From contig CAZBNB010000002.1 of NCBI GenBank assembly GCA_964493245.1, forward strand, positions 1 to 64,000: a DNA stretch of 64,000 nt, given 5' to 3'. The notes beneath the pieces are model-generated. The model saw only the letters and a list, made by a program, of their open reading frames with translations. It was not told the DNA's origin and searched no databases. Below, in pieces: positions 44,316-54,182 of the stretch; position 1 is the stretch's first letter, and every line of letters begins with the position of its first letter. Source of the stretch: CAZBNB01 sp964493245 (GTDB lineage: Bacteria; Pseudomonadota; Gammaproteobacteria; Legionellales; Legionellaceae). The position numbers and the translations under genes are program-made.

Positions 44316-45062
44316 ATGATGACTCAGATGGATGCGCAAAATATAACGATGGATATCCCAATCTTTGATGTGAGTCGAAGCTTGCGTAAATCATTGTATA
44401 ATCAATGTGTTGGTGGAAAAATACACCGCTCTTCAGACAAAAATACGTTTGTGAGGGCATTGGATAATGTCAGCTTCCGCCTAGAAAAAGGCGATCGATT
44501 AGGCTTAATTGGCCATAACGGCGCGGGTAAATCAACTTTATTGAATGTCTTGGCTGGGATTTATCTTTCTTATCAAGGTGAGCTATCTGTCGTTGGCAAG
44601 GTGACACCGCTTTTTAATGTGAGCTTGGGCCTTGATATCGATGACACGGGTTACGACAATATTTACACCATTGGCATGTATTTGGGGTTAAGCCGTGATG
44701 CCATTGATGCCCGTGTTGATGATATTATCGCGTTTAGTGAGCTAGGCGACTACATTTACTTACCCGCGAGAACCTATTCAAGTGGTATGTTGCTGCGGCT
44801 TAGTTTTGCCATTGTGACTTCACTTGAAACCGATATTTTGCTAATGGACGAAGGTATTGGTGTTGGTGACGCCGATTTTGCTAAAAAAGCGACCAAAAGA
44901 CTACACGATTTTTACGATAAGATTGGGATTTTAGTGCTTGCATCGCACTCTGATGAATTAATTAAAAAAATGTGTAATAAAGCGATGTTGTTATCAGAAG
45001 GAAAAGTCATTGCTTTCGGAGAAACAAATGAAGTCATGCGAATTTATCATGACTCGCTATAG
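44316..45062 (+). CDS. Polysaccharide ABC exporter ATPase (Wzt-like), system 2
   Basis: 248 residues from ATG 44316 (the in-frame TTG at 44301 lies inside the permease gene and adds nothing family-like). Walker A is GHNGAGKST, the signature region is TYSSGMLLRLSF, and Walker B is DILLMDEGIGVGDADF. The N-terminal DIPIFDVSRSLRK resembles the other Wzt. No C-terminal carbohydrate-binding domain is present. It has the same size and layout as the system 1 ATPase at 26395. Confidence 0.92.
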   Translation: MMTQMDAQNITMDIPIFDVSRSLRKSLYNQCVGGKIHRSSDKNTFVRALDNVSFRLEKGDRLGLIGHNGAGKSTLLNVLAGIYLSYQGELSVVGKVTPLFNVSLGLDIDDTGYDNIYTIGMYLGLSRDAIDARVDDIIAFSELGDYIYLPARTYSSGMLLRLSFAIVTSLETDILLMDEGIGVGDADFAKKATKRLHDFYDKIGILVLASHSDELIKKMCNKAMLLSEGKVIAFGETNEVMRIYHDSL

Positions 45063-45074
45063 GCAAAAGATATC

Positions 45075-45932
45075 GTGAAAACAGCTTTGATTGTAGGCAT
45101 CGACTCAGTGATTGGCCTCGCGCTTAAAATAGAATTACAAGCATCTGGCTGGTCTGTGCTCGGTACAACACGCCAAAAAAGCAGCGTTTCTCAAGAAACA
45201 TTGTATCTCGATCTTTTAAATGTCGATGCATTTGATCTACAGCAATCTGTTGATGTGGTTTTTCTGTGTGCAAGTATCACGAAGGTAGCTGCTTGCAGTG
45301 AGGATGCTGAGCATGCGTATTTGGTTAATGAGGTCGCGCAAATTAGATTGGCAACGTATTTTTTACAGCGAGATGTCCACGTTGTTTTTTTATCATCAAC
45401 GGCAGTTTTTAATGGGGAAAAGCCTTATTTTAAAGTTGATGATGATACTTGTCCCACGACGCTTTACGGGCAATATAAGGCGAATGTTGAAAAAGCTTTG
45501 TTGAGTATGTCGGGTGACGTTACCGTTGTTAGATTAACAAAGGTATTAACAAAAGAATATCCTCTAATAATACAATGGTTAGCTAGATTGAAAAAGGCTG
45601 AATCCATTGTTGCTTTTGATGATTTAAATTTTTGTCCAATTTCAGTTTACACCGTTGTCAGTTGTCTAAAAGAAATTGCAAAAAGATGTTTGGTGGGCGT
45701 GATTCATTTGTCTGGCACCTACGATATTAGTTATCTGCAAATGGCCCATTTTCTTGCCGAGATGATGGATGCTAACAAGCTTTTAGTGCAAGGACAGTCT
45801 GGGTTGTGTCTAGGGTTAAAATGTGCCGAGTTGCCGATATTTAGTAGCCTAGATATGACAGAGACAAAAAGTTTATTTGCTTTTGAAGAGCAGTCACCAT
45901 TTGAAATAACAAGTGATTTGTATGGCCATTAA
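45075..45932 (+). CDS. RmlD-like SDR (dTDP-4-dehydrorhamnose reductase type)
   Basis: 285 residues starting at GTG. The N-terminus ALIVGIDSVIGLALKIELQ is a variant dinucleotide motif. FLSSTAVFNG and LYGQYKANVEKAL provide the Ser and the Tyr/Lys of SDRs. Length and the absence of a GxxGxxG-perfect motif favour the RmlD/RfbD reductase group over epimerases. It may reduce the 4-keto product of the upstream 4,6-dehydratase. It is the last gene of the plus-strand operon and is followed by a hairpin. Confidence 0.75.
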   Translation: MKTALIVGIDSVIGLALKIELQASGWSVLGTTRQKSSVSQETLYLDLLNVDAFDLQQSVDVVFLCASITKVAACSEDAEHAYLVNEVAQIRLATYFLQRDVHVVFLSSTAVFNGEKPYFKVDDDTCPTTLYGQYKANVEKALLSMSGDVTVVRLTKVLTKEYPLIIQWLARLKKAESIVAFDDLNFCPISVYTVVSCLKEIAKRCLVGVIHLSGTYDISYLQMAHFLAEMMDANKLLVQGQSGLCLGLKCAELPIFSSLDMTETKSLFAFEEQSPFEITSDLYGH

Positions 45933-45944
45933 ATAATGGATAAC

Positions 45945-45963
45945 TGCTTACCTCGTAAGCAGC
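45945..45963. terminator. Hairpin between convergent operons
   Basis: Perfect 8-bp stem ctgcttac / gtaagcag with a ctc loop, 13 bp after the SDR stop and 42 bp before the stop of the convergent membrane-protein gene. The T run is poor on both sides, so terminator function is likely from position more than from sequence. Confidence 0.55.
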
Positions 45964-46004
45964 AGGTTCATTTTCACAAAAGTCTAACCAGACTCTATGC
46001 TCAT

Positions 46005-48212
46005 TCAAGATTTCGGTAGCGCTTTTGTTGTCACATGTTTTTCGTATATCTTTCTTAGATCGATTAAAACATAGCCTTCGTATTCTTTATTGCCTTTTTT
46101 ATAAGAGGTAATATTGAGGCCTGAGTTTTTGTATCGACTAAGTATTTCTGTCACCAATGGTTGTCTTGCTGCTGGCGGAGTTAAAACATTTTTTTGTTCT
46201 GTTATTTTAAATTGAGATTGATACGCTAATTTTTTTTGTCCATCTTTATTGACATAAATTTGATATGATATTTTATTGGTATCTGTTGAGGGTAAATTAA
46301 ATAACCCTTGAAAATTAGAACTTATACAATTGTAAATCAGCTTTTGAGCCCCCGTGTTTCCTAACCGTACCTCAATTCCTTGCATATAAGGTGTTGTTGT
46401 TTTTCCTGATATTAGAACAGATTTTTTGCCATCATATAGGCCAGATTCAAAAGAAATATCTTTAATGACATTATTCGTCTCAGTATTTCGAATATTTTTT
46501 CTCAAAAAAGAAATGATATAGTCCTCTCGGCACTCCGGCTCTGGATCGAACATATTAATTCTTTGATCTGTGCTATAGTACAAAAAATAATCTGGCTTTG
46601 TATAATCTACTTTATCTGAATCTTTTTCGCCAAAAAATGCTAGGTCTGTGCGAGTAAAGGGTAGTTGTCCTTTTTCCATTAAATCAAAGTACTCATACTG
46701 ATAGCCTGGGCCTCTAACAGCAACCGCCCAGTTATTGGTAAATGCAGCTGCGGCTTGTTGGATATAAGGTACAGCAAAACTTGCTTTTGGCATGGATTCA
46801 AGTAGTGGCAACCAAGATGTATCCATTCTTTTTACCGAATGCAAACTATCAATTTGTACTTTTATATGATCGGCAAAAATAAAGATAGTAAATATAGAAA
46901 AGGCGGTTGCAGAATAATATTGCTTTTTTTTAATCGACAAAAACATTAAGCGACACAATAACGTTGTTAATAAACTTTTCGAGGCAACTAAGGGTGCAAT
47001 GATTAGTGGTGGAACATATAATAAATAAAGAATAGATACGCTGGGAGTTACAAAAAATCCAAAGCCATATCCCAATAACATACTACAGATATATCCGCAA
47101 AGTTTAGGGACATTAATATTTATAAAATCATTTTTTATGGTGATTTTTGGAGAGCAAATGGTCGAATAAAGCGCAAAGATGGCTGTTGAGACGGTTGTCA
47201 AAAACGTAATAATACCAGCCGAAGGTATTATTACGTAAAATATAGAGTTTTTTGCCATATTTAAAATATTAATGAGTATCTCAGCATTGATAGGAGTGGC
47301 AGGCGGACGTGCAACGTTATGCTTGTTATACCATGCGTCAAGATCAGCTATTTCTGGAATATGAATAAACTTACTAAAATAAGGAATTTTGATCCCTATA
47401 GAGTTGTAAAAATCCACTATCCAATATTTATAGCCCATCACAAAAATGATATGTAATTGCCGAAGACAAAAAGGGGTCATCGCTAATACACCAAAAATAG
47501 TCAGCATCCTAAGCGCTTTACGACGATTAATATGAGGAGCATTGCGTAGTGAAAAAAGTATTATGAACAATGAGGACAATATCATTGTAATCCAAAAATC
47601 ATAGCCCACACCAAAAGAAACACAAAGTAGAGCGAAACTTCCTAAAATATCTATTTTTCGTCGATTTAAAATATATCTAGATATATGAAATGGCAAACCA
47701 AATATAGGCAACCACTGCCAAGTACGTAAAGCATGGGTTGTGTATGTATGACTAAAGGCAAAATCACTAATTAAGAATAAAACAGAAATTATTCCGCAGA
47801 GTTTGCTGTTTGAAAAGTGAGCAATGCACGTATATGCGTACAATAAGCCCAACGCCCAAATTAAAATAATCAGTGTTTGTTTCATTGAAAAATCTTTAAT
47901 ACCAAGAAGCTCCATAGATATAAAAGTAAGGCTACCTATGTTTACATTATGTGTGTAATGATGCGGATGAGCTGATATAGAAGGAGAGGTGGCCCAATCC
48001 TCAAGCAAGCCAAATTTTAAACCGAACATGCGTACATTTCTTGCTTCTGATTGGGCAATTAATGTTTCGCCACATTCATACTCACAAGGAAGAAAGTTAT
48101 AGCTTTTACTGTGAACATATGCGATTGCAAAACCTATACTAATAAGCATAATTGCGAGTAGTTTATAAAAGTGAAATGAAAGTAAAGTAGTTAGTTTGTC
48201 TTTAGTAAACAT
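46005..48212 (-). CDS. Large GT-C-like membrane protein A
   Basis: 735 residues. About ten to twelve helices fill residues 15-500; the C-terminal region of about 230 residues is soluble. After the first helix the loop reads YECGETLIAQSEARN, and then ISAHPHHYTHNVNIG. The neighbour at 48302 has ISNCGETFYAETEVSN and LSAHPFLYTHNVNIA at the same places, so the two are paralogues. A Glu-containing first periplasmic loop followed by a His-rich motif resembles GT-C enzymes using polyprenyl-linked donors. No named family is recognised. The gene is visibly AT-richer than the sugar operon it faces. Confidence 0.72.
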   Translation of the reverse strand: MFTKDKLTTLLSFHFYKLLAIMLISIGFAIAYVHSKSYNFLPCEYECGETLIAQSEARNVRMFGLKFGLLEDWATSPSISAHPHHYTHNVNIGSLTFISMELLGIKDFSMKQTLIILIWALGLLYAYTCIAHFSNSKLCGIISVLFLISDFAFSHTYTTHALRTWQWLPIFGLPFHISRYILNRRKIDILGSFALLCVSFGVGYDFWITMILSSLFIILFSLRNAPHINRRKALRMLTIFGVLAMTPFCLRQLHIIFVMGYKYWIVDFYNSIGIKIPYFSKFIHIPEIADLDAWYNKHNVARPPATPINAEILINILNMAKNSIFYVIIPSAGIITFLTTVSTAIFALYSTICSPKITIKNDFININVPKLCGYICSMLLGYGFGFFVTPSVSILYLLYVPPLIIAPLVASKSLLTTLLCRLMFLSIKKKQYYSATAFSIFTIFIFADHIKVQIDSLHSVKRMDTSWLPLLESMPKASFAVPYIQQAAAAFTNNWAVAVRGPGYQYEYFDLMEKGQLPFTRTDLAFFGEKDSDKVDYTKPDYFLYYSTDQRINMFDPEPECREDYIISFLRKNIRNTETNNVIKDISFESGLYDGKKSVLISGKTTTPYMQGIEVRLGNTGAQKLIYNCISSNFQGLFNLPSTDTNKISYQIYVNKDGQKKLAYQSQFKITEQKNVLTPPAARQPLVTEILSRYKNSGLNITSYKKGNKEYEGYVLIDLRKIYEKHVTTKALPKS

Positions 48213-48301
48213 AAATGCCTCTAGGTTTTATCGGTTAATTTTTTCCTATATTCTCTAAATTAAACAAGCCTATTTTTCGACTATTGACAACGTGTGGTAA
48301 G

Positions 48302-50524
48302 TCAGTCTACAGCATTACTGTAGTATTGTTTTAAATCAAAAATCACATAATCTTTGCCTAACTCCTGAATAGGAATGTTGGGAAGAAGGCTCACTAGCTC
48401 ATTTACTGGAATTTGATTGTGCTTGAAGTATGCAGGATTAATTTGAGAAGTAGATATTTTAACACTAGGGTCATTTTGGAAGGTTAACCGACCTAAAACC
48501 ATTTTTTTGTTATCATTGTAAGTAGCAATGATCTCTGTTTTAAAAAAATTGGCTTTGTAATCTTTGGGTGTTTTATATACAACGTATAGATTACCATAAA
48601 TACAATTGTAATTAATTGTTTTGAGTATCTTGCCATTTGATTTTAGTTCGATTTTATGGATATTGGTCTTGCTCGGGTTATTTATGTTGCCAGTGATGGC
48701 AATATACGCTCCAGGTGCAAATTTTCCATTGTTTGTATCTTGTAAATAAGCGACTTGTGGTGAAGCAGGATTTATTTTATCAAAAAAATGAGCAAGATAA
48801 TCTTTGTAACAAATTGGAGATGGCGCATCAAATTGATCGGATTGCTCTATGGTGTAATATAGCCAATAATCAGGATGTAAATATTCTTTTTCTCTTACAT
48901 CTTGCTGGCTAAATAAGAAATAATCATTATATCTGAACGGTAGTTTATTTTTTTGTAAACGATGGATAATTTTGCTTTCACTTGCCTGACTGATAGCTAC
49001 GACCCAATTGTCAGTATAAGGGACCACACTGTCAGCTATCCAAGATGTAGCAAAGCTTGAATGAGGATATTTTTTTACAGCTGAAATCCAAGCTGTTGAT
49101 ATGGGTTCAAAGTATTTTATGTTACTAATTTGAATCACTGTATGATCAATAAAAACGAATATGATTAAAGTTATAACCAGCCACTTTGATGAAGAGCGGG
49201 CTTTAAATAGTTTTATAAATGTCATTATTAAAATAGCGCATGCAATGGATTTTGCTAAAAAAATAGGTGCTGCTATTAGTGGAAATTGATGTTTAAAATA
49301 CACGTGCAATGAAAATGGTGCGAATATTGCGAGACCAATCGAAATACCAATAACTAAAATAGCAAATAACTTTAATCCCCCTTTTATTTCATTAAATGCA
49401 TTTTTCTGTAAGTTCTCAAGAGAAGTAAAGATCGCAACGAGTTTTGGTTGATTGAAATGATGAGTAATTATCTGGATCAAATAATGATTTAAATAGTATA
49501 GAGTAGCTAATATTGGCAATGCTAAGAATAAAGCCATATTCCATATAGTTACTGTACCAAAAGATGGTTTTATAATTTGTTGTATCATGTCTCGTAATGT
49601 CCTAAAAATGTTAGACCACGAGACCTCTTGAGATGCAGGAGCTCTTAAAATATGATTGGCTAGATAGTAATTATCTATTTCTGACATCGGCGGAAGAGAA
49701 ATATAGTTTTTTAAAAAAGGTACTTTGATTGCAGCACTATAAATAAAATCGTGGTACCAAAAATCAACACCGAGGGTGCTAGCAACATGAATTTGCCGTA
49801 AAATGACTGGGATTAAAAAAAATGTGAGGATAAAAAACAAATCAAAAGCTTTAGTCTTGAGCTTTTCTTTATTCGGCAAATTAAAAACAAACAGAGTTGT
49901 AGCGATGAAAAAATTGATTATCCAAAAATCGTAGCCAATGCCAAATGATAAAGTAGCAAATAATACAATCATAATACGGTCGACTTTTACATGACTCTTT
50001 TCGGTAAAATATCGTCCAGCATGAAATAATAAGCCAAATAGAATAAGCCAATGCCATGCTCTTAATGCATTTAAACCATAGCTGAATACATGATAATAAT
50101 CTGAGCAGAAAAAAAACAACATTAAGAAAGCGATGAGATGAGATTTAGAAAAATATTGAGTTGTTTTGTATACGTAAAATAAACCGAGCCCAAAAATAAA
50201 AAGGATGGGTAGTTGCTTGGCCCAGAAAAAGTCTAATCCAACTAAACTCATCAGAGGATACAATATTCCTGCTATATTGACGTTGTGTGTGTACAAAAAA
50301 GGATGTGCACTCAAATTATTCGATGTTGCGTGATCTTCAAGTAAGCCATATTTAAAGCCATAAAGTTTAAAATTACTGACTTCGGTTTCGGCGTAAAATG
50401 TTTCTCCACAGTTAGAGATGCAGGGAACGAAATTCATTTTGCTAGAATATCCCCATAAAGTAGCCAACACCAAGGTGATTATGAAAAAAACACCAAAATA
50501 ATATTTTTTTTGAGTAGAATACAC
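48302..50524 (-). CDS. Large GT-C-like membrane protein B (paralogue of A)
   Basis: 740 residues, same topology as protein A: helix, CGETFYAETEVSN loop, LLEDHATSNNLSAHPFLYTH motif, many helices, then a soluble C-terminal region of about 230 residues ending near YVIFDLKQYY (protein A ends near YVLIDLRKIY). Conservation from end to end but with many changes points to an old tandem duplication, or to recruitment of two members of one family for different linkages. It lies 89 bp upstream of A and 21 bp downstream of protein C on the same strand. Confidence 0.72.
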   Translation of the reverse strand: MYSTQKKYYFGVFFIITLVLATLWGYSSKMNFVPCISNCGETFYAETEVSNFKLYGFKYGLLEDHATSNNLSAHPFLYTHNVNIAGILYPLMSLVGLDFFWAKQLPILFIFGLGLFYVYKTTQYFSKSHLIAFLMLFFFCSDYYHVFSYGLNALRAWHWLILFGLLFHAGRYFTEKSHVKVDRIMIVLFATLSFGIGYDFWIINFFIATTLFVFNLPNKEKLKTKAFDLFFILTFFLIPVILRQIHVASTLGVDFWYHDFIYSAAIKVPFLKNYISLPPMSEIDNYYLANHILRAPASQEVSWSNIFRTLRDMIQQIIKPSFGTVTIWNMALFLALPILATLYYLNHYLIQIITHHFNQPKLVAIFTSLENLQKNAFNEIKGGLKLFAILVIGISIGLAIFAPFSLHVYFKHQFPLIAAPIFLAKSIACAILIMTFIKLFKARSSSKWLVITLIIFVFIDHTVIQISNIKYFEPISTAWISAVKKYPHSSFATSWIADSVVPYTDNWVVAISQASESKIIHRLQKNKLPFRYNDYFLFSQQDVREKEYLHPDYWLYYTIEQSDQFDAPSPICYKDYLAHFFDKINPASPQVAYLQDTNNGKFAPGAYIAITGNINNPSKTNIHKIELKSNGKILKTINYNCIYGNLYVVYKTPKDYKANFFKTEIIATYNDNKKMVLGRLTFQNDPSVKISTSQINPAYFKHNQIPVNELVSLLPNIPIQELGKDYVIFDLKQYYSNAVD

Positions 50525-50545
50525 TTATAACCTCTATATGTTTAT

Positions 50546-53212
50546 TTATGTGTGCTTATTAATTAAAACAATCGACCATTTATCTCTGCCACTGGTGTCA
50601 TGTTCAATTTCTTTTAAGCCTAGAGCGTTATTGGGATGATTACGTACATATTGAATAATAGGAAAATCAGCGCAACTTGGTTTGGGCTGATTTAATAAAT
50701 CCCAAGAGTAATAACTCTGCCAACAAACAAAGTACGTTTGCTCTTGATATCGTGGATTAGTGTCAAAATCAGCAAACCACAAATATCGATAGTCTCGTTT
50801 GAACTTAATAGTGCTTACATCTGCGGTTGGCTGAGATTGAGCAAAAACAGGATCGGAATAAGCCCAAGCTCCGCTTGTATATGAAAAAGGGGCCGCGTAG
50901 GTGTTAGCAACAACAGCATGTCCTTTAAAAGGATTTTTTGTTAGTAATTTTACAAAGTTAAAATCAGACGCTGGGAACTCTTTGAGATAAGTGTACTGAG
51001 AAGCAAGCCATAAGTAACTCAAGGTAATGAGCACCAATAAATTCATCCATCCTTTGATACGAATAAAAATATCATCGGTTTTTGAACGAAAAATATTGAG
51101 AGTTTGAGTACATAAAACAAAAAACAACCATGCATAGATTGTAATATGTGCAAAGACGGTAAAGCAGCAATAACGTAACCAATAGCCAGTTCTGACATAT
51201 CCCGGAAAGAGTAAATACACCAAAATAAAGCCTAATCCTGTTGCAACAAAAAAAGGAAAAACTTTTCTAAGCGTATCTAATACTGGATGCTTCTGTGAGT
51301 TACTATCAAGATAAAAGGATGGATTCACAACAGTTAATAAAAAGCTTAACGTGATTAACATAAGAGATGTACTTTTTAGAATATGAAGAGTTTGATTTTG
51401 TACTTGAATCGCCATATTGCCGCTAAATCGAATCATATAATATGTCGCGAAACTTAATATGATGACCAATGCAAAATAAAGTATGAGAGACGTCATATGT
51501 TGAGATAATACCTTCCATTTTTTTTCACGACTTAAAATATCGTTGATTAAATAGATAAATAATATTGTAGAAAAAAATGCAACAGTGATAGCCGTACTTT
51601 TTTTACAGAATAGAGCTATATTGGCCATATTTCTATCTATTGGATGAGAGACAAAAAATAAAAAAACCAAGCTAATCAAAAAACAAAGTGAGAGAAATCC
51701 AATTGATATTTGTTTGATCCGTTGGTGTTTTAGAGAGGAGTTTAGTTGAGAAGATTTTTCAAAATGATGATACAAATAAAAGAGCGTTGTGTAAGTAAAT
51801 AAAATAAAAAAACCCATTAAAAGAACTGATTTATATAATAAATGTGCATTTATTGTCGCCGGAGCGATCAGAATGGGGACTGAAAATATGTTTAAAAGAA
51901 TTGAGGCTATCAATAGTTTTTTCAGGGATGTTGAGTCAATTTTTGACAAATTGATAGAAGGATTTGAATGATTATAAAAGCTATAATATTTGAATAAGAG
52001 CACCGAGAACCATATAAACAGGATGAGAAGTAATGATACATGCGGAAAGCGATAGTCCCACATGCTGGGAAAAGATAATCGCGTCAAAAATCCAAATAAG
52101 CAAAGAATAATAACCGACAAGAATGTTGGTATTGGTTTTATCTCCGTCTTAGTGTTATGTTTAGCTTGAAGCTTTGTAAAAAACCATGCGATTGCTGGCC
52201 CCAAAAGAGCGAGCAGCGCGCATAATGTCATGAATGCCCCATAAGGCAGGAGGCAGTGGCGATAAAAATTTTTGATGACTAATAAAGGATTTCTAATCTT
52301 CTGAAACTCATTAAAGTTATCCCAAAAGACAATTTTATTCTCATTGTAAAATTTTATTATTTTGTGTGCCTCATCACCACCAAGCAATTGATTCCGAGCC
52401 GAAAAAGTATAGTTTAAATCTTGTAAAAATCCTTCCCATCCTAGATACAAAACATTTTGAATGATTAGAGCGGCGATACCTAAAGCGCTTCCTAATGCAA
52501 ATATTGTAAAGTTGGATATTTTTCTTTGATATGACTCGTTTGATAATAAAAAAAGATAAATGCTGGTACTAAAAAAAACGAATGAAGCGTAAACAATCTC
52601 TGTATAGTACAAACATGCAAAATTCAATAACGCTAGCAAAATAAATAGGTTACGATTTTTTTTATTGAGAGCATGGCAACATAAAAAACTTGAAAAAAAG
52701 AAAAACAGATGCCAAACACGCCATGTGTTGATATGCCATTGAGCGAACATAATATAGTCGGTCATTAATAGTAAACAAAATATCGCCGCAAACAAGCAGG
52801 ATACGTATTTGGCAAAAAATCGGTGGCACAACCAAATGCCGGCCAATCCTATTGTGAAAGTTGTTATGAGTATGTGTAATTCAGCAGATTTTACACCTAA
52901 ATAATACAAAAAAAATGTATAAAAGCGGGGAAAGTTTCCTTGGTGTGTGTAGACATAAGGATGTGCTTGTTTTAGCAACCCGTAGGCCTCGTCGGTTAAG
53001 CCAAACGTTTTTTGTAAGCCAAAATGAAATAAATTTTGTGCATGAATCAGCGAGGAAAATGTTTCGTTATTGTCAAAAGCATAGGGTAAGAATTGATTTT
53101 GGTATAAAAAAAGAAAATATATAACGATATAAGCAATAAGTACGCTCCACATAGATAGCTTATAAGCGTAATCTTTATCGCTCAAAGCACGACTGAATAA
53201 AAAAAAATTCAT
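50546..53212 (-). CDS. Large GT-C-like membrane protein C
   Basis: 888 residues, extremely hydrophobic, with perhaps sixteen or more helices and a short soluble tail. The first loop reads YAFDNNETFSSLIHAQN, followed by QAHPYVYTHQGNFPRF. This corresponds to the NGET and AHPxxYTHxxN motifs of proteins A and B, so the three form one family; C is longer in its membrane part and shorter in its soluble tail. It is probably a periplasm-facing transferase of the same polysaccharide. Function is inferred only. Confidence 0.7.
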   Translation of the reverse strand: MNFFLFSRALSDKDYAYKLSMWSVLIAYIVIYFLFLYQNQFLPYAFDNNETFSSLIHAQNLFHFGLQKTFGLTDEAYGLLKQAHPYVYTHQGNFPRFYTFFLYYLGVKSAELHILITTFTIGLAGIWLCHRFFAKYVSCLFAAIFCLLLMTDYIMFAQWHINTWRVWHLFFFFSSFLCCHALNKKNRNLFILLALLNFACLYYTEIVYASFVFFSTSIYLFLLSNESYQRKISNFTIFALGSALGIAALIIQNVLYLGWEGFLQDLNYTFSARNQLLGGDEAHKIIKFYNENKIVFWDNFNEFQKIRNPLLVIKNFYRHCLLPYGAFMTLCALLALLGPAIAWFFTKLQAKHNTKTEIKPIPTFLSVIILCLFGFLTRLSFPSMWDYRFPHVSLLLILFIWFSVLLFKYYSFYNHSNPSINLSKIDSTSLKKLLIASILLNIFSVPILIAPATINAHLLYKSVLLMGFFILFTYTTLFYLYHHFEKSSQLNSSLKHQRIKQISIGFLSLCFLISLVFLFFVSHPIDRNMANIALFCKKSTAITVAFFSTILFIYLINDILSREKKWKVLSQHMTSLILYFALVIILSFATYYMIRFSGNMAIQVQNQTLHILKSTSLMLITLSFLLTVVNPSFYLDSNSQKHPVLDTLRKVFPFFVATGLGFILVYLLFPGYVRTGYWLRYCCFTVFAHITIYAWLFFVLCTQTLNIFRSKTDDIFIRIKGWMNLLVLITLSYLWLASQYTYLKEFPASDFNFVKLLTKNPFKGHAVVANTYAAPFSYTSGAWAYSDPVFAQSQPTADVSTIKFKRDYRYLWFADFDTNPRYQEQTYFVCWQSYYSWDLLNQPKPSCADFPIIQYVRNHPNNALGLKEIEHDTSGRDKWSIVLINKHT

Positions 53213-53222
53213 TTAAAAATCC

Positions 53223-54026
53223 TTAGATGGGCTTGATAGGAACAAGATTGAGTTTTTCTTGAGGAATAGCAAAAACATTTTTATTTTCCATTTTATTATC
53301 CGTTCTCTCTCTTTTCATCCGATAAAAATAATGTTTTTGGCTATCGTAATAAAATAAATCATATTGTTTTGCGCTAAAAAAGGTAGTGATCTTGTTGTAG
53401 GAAGACCAACACATTTCGATCATGAAGAAAGGTCTTGTTCGTTCAATAGTTTTTTTCGCCCCAAGCAGTACTTGATAATCAAACCCTTCTGCGTCAATTT
53501 TAATAATACTTGGATTCATTTTTAGCTGATCAATCGGGACAATTTTGACGTTTAGTTTTTGTATATAAACTTTTTTAGACACTTTTATACCGAAACTTTC
53601 TTGAATTGCTGTGTGCACTTGCTCTTGACTGGCTGAGGTAAAAGTATGCAAAATAATATTTTTATACACAGGAGTGTATAAAGTTGTTTCTGTGGGCTCA
53701 TCACCAGCACCGATCAGTAAAAAAGAAAAAAAAGGTATTTTTTGTGTTAATCGAGCAAGCGATGCTTGATGCAAGGGATTCGGCTCAATAGAAATAATAG
53801 GCGTGGTTTTATTCATCTTTCTAAATGAAAGCGCAGATATTCCTGTATTTGCGCCTACGTCCAAAAATAGACCTGGTTTAGAGATGCAAAAGTGTTGAAG
53901 TCCCCAATAACTGTTATCGTGAGGAAGTAAAAACGAAAAATGATTGATGATTTTCCATGCTAAGTTCCAGATATAAGGTGTTTGAGTCGTTAATTTTCTT
54001 GTTTGCGCTTTTAAGTAATTAATCAT
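53223..54026 (-). CDS. FkbM-family methyltransferase
   Basis: 267 residues. SAM-binding motif LFLDVGANTGISALSFRKM and IISIEPNPLHQASLARL are typical of FkbM enzymes. IIKIDAEGFDYQVLLGAKK is the family's second hallmark, followed by FFMIEMCW. FkbM proteins O-methylate sugars and other hydroxyls in surface polysaccharides and antibiotics. It starts at ATG 54026 and lies 10 bp upstream of protein C. It is the third methyltransferase in the window. Confidence 0.9.
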   Translation of the reverse strand: MINYLKAQTRKLTTQTPYIWNLAWKIINHFSFLLPHDNSYWGLQHFCISKPGLFLDVGANTGISALSFRKMNKTTPIISIEPNPLHQASLARLTQKIPFFSFLLIGAGDEPTETTLYTPVYKNIILHTFTSASQEQVHTAIQESFGIKVSKKVYIQKLNVKIVPIDQLKMNPSIIKIDAEGFDYQVLLGAKKTIERTRPFFMIEMCWSSYNKITTFFSAKQYDLFYYDSQKHYFYRMKRERTDNKMENKNVFAIPQEKLNLVPIKPI

Positions 54027-54182
54027 TTAAGTTCGTCCATGATACAAGTAGTGAGCTGCTAATATTATTTTTTTTTAAGTATGCTAAGATTTAGGTATTC
54101 TCCTATGAATAACCGCCCTCTATAGCGAGTAAGCCAGGCTCAGATGTTATTTTATAGAGACTGCTTCTTAATGTCGATAATT

